From assembly GCA_948560485.1 (NCBI GenBank), contig CAOXUF010000039.1, forward strand, positions 1-12,644: a DNA stretch of 12,644 nucleotides, read 5' to 3'. A model generated the notes under the pieces. That model worked only from the letters and a program-made list of their open reading frames with translations, ran no database searches and was not told the DNA's origin. Position numbers and translations under genes: made by a program. The stretch is from an uncultured Eubacterium sp. GTDB taxonomy: Bacteria; Bacillota_A; Clostridia; Lachnospirales; Lachnospiraceae. Positions 6,753-12,644 of the stretch are shown here, piece after piece (position 1 is the first letter of the stretch; each line of letters opens with the position of its first letter).

Positions 6753-7523
6753 ATGTTAAAAAAATATTTAAAAATTTTATTATGGGGATTGATATTTTAT
6801 ATTGTATTAATTTTAATATGGTATGCTTTTTATTATTTGGGTACACAAATTTTTAATTGGTGGCGTCCATATGCCTTTCCTGAACCTATTGGTGTAGCAA
6901 AAAAATTCTTATCTATGTGTCAAGATGGAAAACTTTTTCCAGCTATTTTAGCAAGTCTGACAAGATGTCTTACAGGATATTTCATATCTGTTATAATCGG
7001 TATTTTATTTGGCTTATTGATTACAAAATGGAAATTTGCAGAGCGTTATCTAAAACCACTGTTAATGGGTATTCAAAGTTTGCCAAGTGTATGCTGGGTA
7101 CCATTTGCTATCTTATGGTTTGGATTAAAAAATGACGGAATTATATTTGTTGTGGTTATGGGCTCTGTATTTGGGATTGCATTATCAGTAGAAAGCAGTA
7201 TAAGGAATTGTAATCCCATTTATGAAAAGGCTGCACGAACTATGGGATACAAAGGATTTTATCTTTTTTTCCATATTACCATTCCTGCCAGTATTCCAGA
7301 ATTTGTCAGTGGTCTTCGGCAAGGCTGGTCCTTTGCTTGGCGTGCTCTCATGTCCGGTGAAGTTATGACTGCTACTACTGGTTTAGGGTATTCATTAATG
7401 ATGGGGAGAAACTTAGCAGATATAAATCAAGTTATGTTGATAATGCTAGTAATTGTTCTTGTAGGAATACTTATTGACCGACTTATATTTTCTACACTGG
7501 AAAAAATAGTCCGATATTATTAA
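6753..7523 (+). CDS. ABC transporter permease, SsuC/TauC family
   Basis: This 256-residue membrane protein has about six hydrophobic segments, beginning with a helix at 6-30. The cytoplasmic EAA loop starts near residue 157 (YEKAARTMGYKGFYLFFHI, then TIPASIPEFVSGLRQG), which docks the ATPase. LPSVCWVPFAILWFGL and WRALMSGEVM are typical of sulfonate/taurine/nitrate importer permeases (BPD_transp_1). AAAAGGA before the ATG supports the start. It is the last gene of the transporter operon and ends 14 bases before the hairpin at 7538-7602. The family is confident, the substrate is not. Confidence 0.92.
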   Translation: MLKKYLKILLWGLIFYIVLILIWYAFYYLGTQIFNWWRPYAFPEPIGVAKKFLSMCQDGKLFPAILASLTRCLTGYFISVIIGILFGLLITKWKFAERYLKPLLMGIQSLPSVCWVPFAILWFGLKNDGIIFVVVMGSVFGIALSVESSIRNCNPIYEKAARTMGYKGFYLFFHITIPASIPEFVSGLRQGWSFAWRALMSGEVMTATTGLGYSLMMGRNLADINQVMLIMLVIVLVGILIDRLIFSTLEKIVRYY

Positions 7524-7537
7524 TTAAAATTTATTAC

Positions 7538-7602
7538 ATAAATATCATAATGCTCCGAAAGTTTTTTATAATACATAGCTTTCGGAGCATTATGATATTT
7601 AT
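7538..7602. terminator. Bidirectional terminator between convergent operons
   Basis: Perfect 24-base inverted arms at 7538-7561 and 7579-7602 surround a 17-base loop. The inner ten bases (GCTCCGAAAG with CTTTCGGAGC) are GC-rich and the outer ones AT-rich, so either transcript ends in a stem followed by A/U-rich sequence. It separates the transporter operon (plus) from the cysQ-cysD-cysNC operon (minus), only eight bases before the latter's stop codon. Confidence 0.85.
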
Positions 7603-7610
7603 ATTGAAAC

Positions 7611-9431
7611 TTATATATATCTCAATTCTTTGAGAAGCTGTTCCACAATATCTTCTACTTTTTGATTTTCAGTAGAAACTATATATTCAGGATTCTCCGG
7701 CACCTCATAAGGACTGGATATACCAGTAAAATTAGGTATTTTCTGCTCTCGCGCTTTTTTATAGAGTCCTTTTACATCCCGTCTTTCACATTCCTGAAGA
7801 GGGGTATTTACATAAATTTCATAAAAAGCTTCCCCAACTATCTCTCGTGCATTTTTTCTGTCACTAGAAAATGGAGCAATTACAGATACCAGTACAATTA
7901 GACCTGCATCATTCATAAGTCTTGCCACTTCAGCAATTCTTCGAATATTTTCTACTCTGTCTCTTTCTACAAATCCAAGGTTTCGGTTCAATCCCATCCT
8001 GACATTATCCCCATCCAAAATCATTGTGTGCTTTCCCAAAGAAATCAGGGCTTTTTCTAAAGCATTTGTAATTGTTGATTTTCCTGAACCCGATAATCCA
8101 GTAAACCACAGAGTCTTGGGCTCCTGATTCTTTTGCGCTGCACGAATTTCTCTTGTTATATCCATATTCTGCCATGTCAGATTATCGGAACGTCTGAGTG
8201 AGTGCCTAATAGTTCCACAGGCAGATGTCATATTGGATATCCTGTCAATAAGAATAAATCTTCCTAAATCCTGACACTTTTTAAATGTATTTAACACAAC
8301 TTTTTCTGATAAGCTGATATCACAGACAAGTAGTTCATTCTTAAAACCTTGTTTCGCAGGAATCTTTTCTCCAGTATTTACATCAATACGATAATGTATA
8401 TTTAAAACAGTTGCAGGTATGGTCTTTGAGCCAAGTTTAACCAGATAGTTTCTTCCTTCTACCAATGGCAGGTCATCCATCCACAATAAATCTGCTTGAA
8501 ATAAACGGCTTGTGGAAAGTGTTTCATCCATAGTAATCACACAACCTCTGGAAATATCTACTTCCTTATCCAGAAGGATTGTAACTGCCTGTCCAGATGA
8601 AATCTCTGTAGCTTCGCTATCTAAATTAAATAATCGGCTGACTTTCGCATTTTCTTTACTAGGAAGAATCGTAACTTTATCTCCTACACGCAGAGTTCCC
8701 TGTACTACCTGTCCTTGAAAACCACGAAAATCCGCATTAGGACGACTAACCCTCTGCACAGGCATAATAAATAATTTATCAGATTCATCCTGCTTAATAT
8801 CAATTTCTTCCAAATATTCCAATAAGGAAATTCCCGAATACCAAGGCATAGTATCTACAACTTTGGTTATATTGTCTCCTTCAGTAGCAGATACAGGCAA
8901 TATTGTAAGTGTGTCATAAGAAAACTCTAACATCAAACGCTTGATATCCAATTCTATTTTTCTAAAATTTTCTTCACTATAATGTATCAAATCCATTTTA
9001 TTTACTGCAAAGACAAAATGGCGGATACCCATTAAGGTACAGATTCTTGTATGTCTGCGTGTCTGCAAAAGCAATCCCTTGGAAGCATCCACAAGAATAA
9101 CCGCAAGGTCTGCAAAAGAAGCTCCAACTGCCATATTTCTGGTATATTCCTCATGTCCAGGTGTATCTGCCACTATAAAACTTCTTTTTTCTGTATTAAA
9201 ATAGCGATATGCAACATCAATGGTAATCCCCTGCTCCCGTTCAGCCATTAAACCATCCAGAAGAAGAGAATAATCTATTTCTCCTTCTCGACTGCCAACC
9301 TTGCTGTCAAGAATTAATGCACTTTCCTGATCTGTAAACAGCAGTTTTGCATCATACAACATATGCCCTATCAATGTAGACTTTCCATCATCCACACTGC
9401 CACAGGTAATAAACTTTAATAATCCATTCAT
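7611..9431 (-). CDS. cysNC: Bifunctional sulfate adenylyltransferase large subunit/APS kinase
   Basis: This 606-residue fusion acts in the cytoplasm. The N-terminal CysN GTPase has G1 GSVDDGKST (11-19), G2 GITID (68-72), G3 DTPGH (89-93) and G4 NKMD (144-147), followed by the EF-Tu-like beta barrels. It drives APS formation by CysD. The C-terminal CysC domain (about 430-606) has a P-loop GLSGSGKST (445-453), DGDNVRMGLNRNLGF and IAPFSSDR, and phosphorylates APS to PAPS. Nothing is missing or broken. The frame is open for 19 more codons upstream, overlapping cysD, but the ATG at 9431 begins MNGLLKFITCG, the usual family start. It follows the cysD stop after one base (TAAGATG), so translation is probably coupled; GGGAGGG lies about 12 bases upstream. 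It is last in the cysQ-cysD-cysNC operon. Confidence 0.95.
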   Translation of the reverse strand: MNGLLKFITCGSVDDGKSTLIGHMLYDAKLLFTDQESALILDSKVGSREGEIDYSLLLDGLMAEREQGITIDVAYRYFNTEKRSFIVADTPGHEEYTRNMAVGASFADLAVILVDASKGLLLQTRRHTRICTLMGIRHFVFAVNKMDLIHYSEENFRKIELDIKRLMLEFSYDTLTILPVSATEGDNITKVVDTMPWYSGISLLEYLEEIDIKQDESDKLFIMPVQRVSRPNADFRGFQGQVVQGTLRVGDKVTILPSKENAKVSRLFNLDSEATEISSGQAVTILLDKEVDISRGCVITMDETLSTSRLFQADLLWMDDLPLVEGRNYLVKLGSKTIPATVLNIHYRIDVNTGEKIPAKQGFKNELLVCDISLSEKVVLNTFKKCQDLGRFILIDRISNMTSACGTIRHSLRRSDNLTWQNMDITREIRAAQKNQEPKTLWFTGLSGSGKSTITNALEKALISLGKHTMILDGDNVRMGLNRNLGFVERDRVENIRRIAEVARLMNDAGLIVLVSVIAPFSSDRKNAREIVGEAFYEIYVNTPLQECERRDVKGLYKKAREQKIPNFTGISSPYEVPENPEYIVSTENQKVEDIVEQLLKELRYI

Positions 9432-9432
9432 C

Positions 9433-10332
9433 TTAGAAATATCCCTCCCTCTTTCTGCGTTCCATACTGCCAGCTGCCTCATGGTCAATCACACGGCTGG
9501 TGCGCTCCGAAGAAACCGCACCCAAGGTTTCATCTACTATTTTTTCTAAAGTATCTGCCTCAGATTCAACTGCGCCTGTAAGCGGATAGCATCCTAAAGT
9601 TCGAAATCTTACCTTCTTCATCTGTATTTCTTCACCAGGCAAAAGCTTCATACGTTCATCATCTACCATAATGATATTTCCATCCCTATACACTACTGGA
9701 CGTATTTTTGCAAAATAAAGGGGCACAATTTCAATCTTTTCTTGACAAATATACTGCCATATATCCTTTTCAGTCCAATTGGAAAGCGGAAATACACGCA
9801 TACTTTCTTCTTTATGAATTTTTGTATTATAAAGATTCCACATTTCCGGGCGCTGATTTTTAGGGTCCCATGCATGAGCCTCGTTTCGAAAAGAAAATAT
9901 TCTTTCCTTTGCTCTGGACTTTTCTTCATCTCTTCTGCCCCCACCAAATGCTGCTGTAAAGCCATATTTGTCCAATCCCTGTTTTAATGCCTGAGTTTTC
10001 ATAATATCTGTATATGCAGATCCATAGTCAAATGGATTTATTCCCTGTTTCACCCCATCTTCATTTGTATAAACAATTATCTCAATATTTTTATCTTCTG
10101 CTATCTTGTCACGAAAATCAATCATCTCTCGAAATTTCCATGTAGTATCAATATGCATAAAAGGGAAAGGTGGTTTCTCCGGATAAAAGGCTTTCATGGC
10201 AAGGTGAAGCATAACAGAACTGTCCTTTCCTATGGAATACAACATAACAGGTTTTTCACATTCTGCGGCAACCTCCCGAATAATATAGATGGATTCTGCT
10301 TCTAATTTGTCTAAATGGGTTAATTCATTCAT
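9433..10332 (-). CDS. cysD: Sulfate adenylyltransferase subunit 2
   Basis: This 299-residue catalytic subunit of ATP sulfurylase makes APS from sulfate and ATP in complex with CysN. It belongs to the PP-loop ATP pyrophosphatases, with the motif [11 protein letters not shown] near residue 32, then [35 protein letters not shown] and the C-terminal [16 protein letters not shown] and ERRKREGYF, all typical. It has the usual length. AGGAG six to seven bases before the ATG supports the start. It is separated from cysQ by about 30 bases and from cysNC by one, so the three are one operon. CysD and PAPS reductase share the PP-loop fold, but [13 protein letters not shown] and the CysN neighbour settle CysD. 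Confidence 0.96.
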   Translation of the reverse strand: MNELTHLDKLEAESIYIIREVAAECEKPVMLYSIGKDSSVMLHLAMKAFYPEKPPFPFMHIDTTWKFREMIDFRDKIAEDKNIEIIVYTNEDGVKQGINPFDYGSAYTDIMKTQALKQGLDKYGFTAAFGGGRRDEEKSRAKERIFSFRNEAHAWDPKNQRPEMWNLYNTKIHKEESMRVFPLSNWTEKDIWQYICQEKIEIVPLYFAKIRPVVYRDGNIIMVDDERMKLLPGEEIQMKKVRFRTLGCYPLTGAVESEADTLEKIVDETLGAVSSERTSRVIDHEAAGSMERRKREGYF

Positions 10333-10362
10333 ACTTTTCTCCTTGCTAAGATTTATATATTT

Positions 10363-11148
10363 TTAAATTCTATTTCTCTTATCATTAATGATATAAAAAC
10401 CTTTATCATTTAATGAATTTTCTCTGTTATATAACATTTCACTATCATCCATCTGACGGAATATTGCCCCCGCCTCTTCAGCTATACATTGCATTGCTGC
10501 TGTATCCCACTCCATAGTGGGATTATAACGATAATAAACTTCGGCATCACCTCTGGCAACCAAGCATCCCTTTAAAGAACTTCCCATTTTAATAAAATTT
10601 TTAAGCAGATACTTGCTTATCAATTCATCCATTTCTTTACAGCCATGAGAACTGCTCATGACCAGACGAATTTTATTTATGTTGGTTTCCGTCGAAACAT
10701 GAAGTTTGGTAATTGTTCCGTCTTTTTGTTGAAGATAGGAACCTATGCCGGAAGATGCGTAGTACAAATCTTCTGTAGTTGGAACATAGATTACACCCAT
10801 AACAACTCTGTGACAATAAGACAATGCAATATTAACTGTAAACTGACCATTTCGTTTCATAAATTCTTTTGTTCCATCTAAAGGATCCACAACGAAACAA
10901 TAATCATTATTCAAACGAGATTTATTGTCTTTCTCTTCCTCCGAGAGAATAGCATAATGCGGAAATTCTTTTTTTAGTTTATTTATAATTATGTCATTCG
11001 AACATTTATCCGCTATTGTTAATGGAGAATTATCATGTTTGTACTCCACACAACTAAACAGGTCTTTATTATTATAAATTTCCATAATTTTTTTGCCTGC
11101 ACAGACCGAGATAAATTTACAAATTTCTAGTGTTTTTTCTAAGATCAT
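10363..11148 (-). CDS. cysQ: 3'(2'),5'-bisphosphate nucleotidase (PAP phosphatase)
   Basis: This 261-residue member of the inositol-monophosphatase superfamily has SPLTIADKCSN (41-51), a metal-binding Glu pair (70-71, in ILSEEEK), DPLDGTKEF (88-96) and EWDTAA (213-218), which bind the Mg ions and phosphate. The DPLDGTKEF block and overall length match CysQ better than SuhB. It would hydrolyse PAP, the product left after sulfuryl transfer from PAPS, to AMP and phosphate, relieving product inhibition. The frame is open 26 codons further upstream, but AAAAGGAG eight bases before the ATG at 11148 and MILEKTLEIC as the first helix decide the start. It is first in the cysQ-cysD-cysNC operon. Its place beside PAPS synthesis and a sulfotransferase fits PAP recycling. 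Confidence 0.92.
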   Translation of the reverse strand: MILEKTLEICKFISVCAGKKIMEIYNNKDLFSCVEYKHDNSPLTIADKCSNDIIINKLKKEFPHYAILSEEEKDNKSRLNNDYCFVVDPLDGTKEFMKRNGQFTVNIALSYCHRVVMGVIYVPTTEDLYYASSGIGSYLQQKDGTITKLHVSTETNINKIRLVMSSSHGCKEMDELISKYLLKNFIKMGSSLKGCLVARGDAEVYYRYNPTMEWDTAAMQCIAEEAGAIFRQMDDSEMLYNRENSLNDKGFYIINDKRNRI

Positions 11149-11566
11149 AATTACTTCTCCTTTTATTATATAAAATAACTTATTAATCTTTCCGAACTCT
11201 TTGTTTTTAAAAAATTCACCTAACATGACCTTTAAAAATTCTGGCTATAATGGTATTGTTAGCAATATTACTGATAAACATAATAATAACATTATACTCA
11301 ACACGTACTGCATATTTTACAGTATTATATTCTGTTTCTTCAAACTCATTATAATGGATTGGTATAATTGCTTATTTTTCTGTAATTTCGGGAATGAATA
11401 TCAGATTATATTGCAGACATTGATTTACAATCCTCTTATATTATAATAAAAGGAATTTTCACAAATCCTATTTTATCGACAGCACCCATCATCAAATAAG
11501 CCTACGGATATATCATTTCTAAAAGTAATCTATCCTATCTACAACACAAGTTTATAATTATCGAAA
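11149..11566 (-). other. Intergenic region between the sulfotransferase gene and cysQ
   Basis: About 420 very AT-rich bases contain no gene I can support. The best promoter candidate for the cysQ operon on the minus strand is TTGAAG (11343-11338), 18 bases, TAAAAT (11319-11314), which would give a leader of about 160 bases. Other TATAAT-like hexamers occur nearby, so the exact start is uncertain. No convincing terminator is seen after the sulfotransferase stop at 11567, so read-through into the cysQ operon is possible. No copy of the CAAACGTTTG operator is present. Confidence 0.35.
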
Positions 11567-12594
11567 CTATTTACATTCTAAAACATCATATAATATAGAA
11601 AATAATGATAAAATTTGATTTTGGTGAAAAAAATGAGAGGCTATCCTAAATACATCATCTTCATAATTTACTGCTGTATTAATCAAATATCCATTATATA
11701 TATGTCCTTCATCTATTGGACAAACTCTCATTTCCTTTCCTTTTATCATAACATTTTGTGTATTTGTTTTATCAAAAATCTTTATACAATTTATATCAAG
11801 ATTTTCTATTATGTTCAAAAAACTTTTTGCTAACGTTCCATATCCATATATAAAAATTGTATTAATTTTTTTTGACTTAAAATATTTATTTAATCCTATA
11901 CTAATTTGATTGGCCTTATTTTCCATCTGATAATGACACCAATCTTTTATACAAATACTATGGCAACATTTAAAAGCAGTAGTTTCAAAATCAGTTGCGT
12001 TTTTTGTATATTGTTGTGAATAAATCTTAAGAAAAAGAAAATTAAATTGGTCTATATCATTGTTTGTTATTATATTTTTTTTATTACTTAATTTTAATAA
12101 GTATTCATACATATCAAAAATAATTTTATGCAATTCAAGAGTCACTTCTTCACATTCATTAACAGTATTTCGATGTAGCTTTTTATTAATAATATTGATA
12201 TTAATTACATCCTTTTGTACAAAATCAGATATCTTTTTTATTTGCTCAATAGAATTGGTATAGTATTCATTACCATTTATTATAATATAATCTTCATAAT
12301 CTATTTTTGAGATACTTTTAATCACACAATAATTATAAAAATACCATAACTTCAATGCATAAACAAAATCTATATTATTTCTTTTTACTAAAGACATTGC
12401 AACTTCATATGGATTCCTAAATACAAAAATTACTTTTTCTTTTAAACCCAATAACGAAATCTGCTTTCTCCATATATCTTCCAATATACATAATCGTGGA
12501 TCCTTTATCGCAATATCTTCTTCTATAGATTGATAAGATAAGTGGTTTATAATGCTTTGAATCTGCAATTCTGTAAATTCATTTACATTTAACA
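11567..12594 (-). CDS. PAPS-dependent sulfotransferase with C-terminal Rossmann-like domain, 5' end missing
   Basis: About 342 genuine residues remain; the N-terminus, which should carry the 5'-phosphosulfate-binding loop, is cut off by the contig end. What is left shows AIKDPRLC (about 12511-12488) and VIFVFRNPYEVAMSL (about 12433-12389). In the latter, Arg (12418-12416) and Ser eight residues later are spaced as in the 3'-phosphate-binding motif of sulfotransferases. The KDPR motif is shared by sulfotransferases of surface-glycan clusters. After a helical, Lys/Asn/Ile-rich middle, the last 100 or so residues (NTIFIYGYGTLAKSF, CIKIFDKTN, GYLINTAVNYEDDVF, LFSILYDVLE) look like a Rossmann-type GxGxxx domain of the kind attached to some glycan-modifying enzymes. 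It probably sulfates a glycan, lipid or small molecule; the acceptor is unknown. The gene is far more AT-rich than cysD/cysNC. Translation in this frame would wrongly begin in adapter sequence with MTGVQTCALPI. Confidence 0.75.
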
Positions 12595-12644
12595 AGATCG
12601 GAAGAGCACACGTCTGAACTCCAGTCACGAGATTCCATCTCGTA
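12595..12644 (-). other. Illumina TruSeq adapter and index at the contig end (artifact)
   Basis: From 12595 the plus strand reads AGATCGGAAGAGCACACG and continues exactly as the TruSeq read-1 adapter to 12628. The 8-base index GAGATTCC (12629-12636, which I recognise as TruSeq HT i7 D704) follows, then ATCTCGTA (12637-12644), the start of the P7 segment. This is library sequence, not genome. On the minus strand it supplies a GTG start and the peptide MTGVQTCALPI, well known as an adapter-derived false N-terminus. Confidence 0.98.

Noticed and set aside
9432..9488. A longer cysNC beginning at 9488 inside cysD
   Set aside because: The extra 19 codons overlap cysD and do not resemble CysN; the ATG at 9431 gives the standard family start directly after the cysD stop.
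11149..11226. A longer CysQ starting at 11226
   Set aside because: The extension is unrelated to the family, and AAAAGGAG sits eight bases before the ATG at 11148.
11201..11446. An 81-codon plus-strand frame in the gap upstream of cysQ
   Set aside because: It is only AT-rich sequence read as Ile/Asn/Phe, without a ribosome binding site, and its start overlaps no promoter evidence.
1..12644. CRISPR array, tRNA, rRNA, prophage or integration site
   Set aside because: I looked on both strands and saw no spaced direct repeats, cloverleaf genes, rRNA segments, integrase or phage structural genes.

Overview
The window is AT-rich, with strong AGGAGG-type ribosome binding sites, SigA-type promoters and protein families typical of low-GC Clostridia. 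It looks like a gut Lachnospiraceae-type Firmicute; this is inferred from style and gene content, as no rRNA or marker gene is present. The last 50 bases are not genomic: they are Illumina TruSeq adapter, an 8-base index and the start of the following adapter segment, so the right edge is a raw contig end and its gene has a false N-terminus.

Layout. (1) 121-2905, plus strand: a regulator with two helix-turn-helix domains, then a two-gene surface module made of a membrane-anchored protein with an outer beta-rich domain and an Ala/Thr-rich secreted protein. The module has a good promoter at 919-947 and a leader whose ends can pair. (2) 2944-3373: a strong terminator hairpin merging with the terminal repeat of a decayed insertion sequence, whose transposase remnant (minus strand) carries three in-frame stops. 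(3) 3588-4604, minus: a LacI-family regulator. It is divergent from (4) 4932-7523, plus: a lipoprotein binding protein, ATPase and permease of the SsuABC/TauABC family. Two copies of a LacI-type operator, sharing the 15-mer TATGCAAACGTTTGT, lie one beside the regulator's promoter and one just inside the first transporter gene. (5) 7538-7602: a perfect 24-bp-arm bidirectional terminator. (6) 7611-11148, minus: cysQ-cysD-cysNC, an operon for sulfate activation to PAPS and removal of PAP. (7) 11567-12594, minus: a 5'-truncated PAPS-dependent sulfotransferase fused to a C-terminal Rossmann-like domain.

How the genes fit together. CysD and CysN make APS from sulfate and ATP, the fused CysC kinase makes PAPS, the sulfotransferase would pass the sulfuryl group to an unknown acceptor, and CysQ would hydrolyse the PAP left behind. 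No PAPS/APS reductase or sulfite reductase is visible, so the locus reads as a sulfation (sulfonate-ester-making) system, not assimilatory sulfur reduction. The neighbouring ABC transporter, formally sulfonate/taurine-like, may supply the sulfur source and could import sulfate itself. Its apparent control by a LacI-type sensor, a family that usually reads sugars or nucleobases, would link sulfur supply to a carbon signal. These links are inferences from gene order and motifs.
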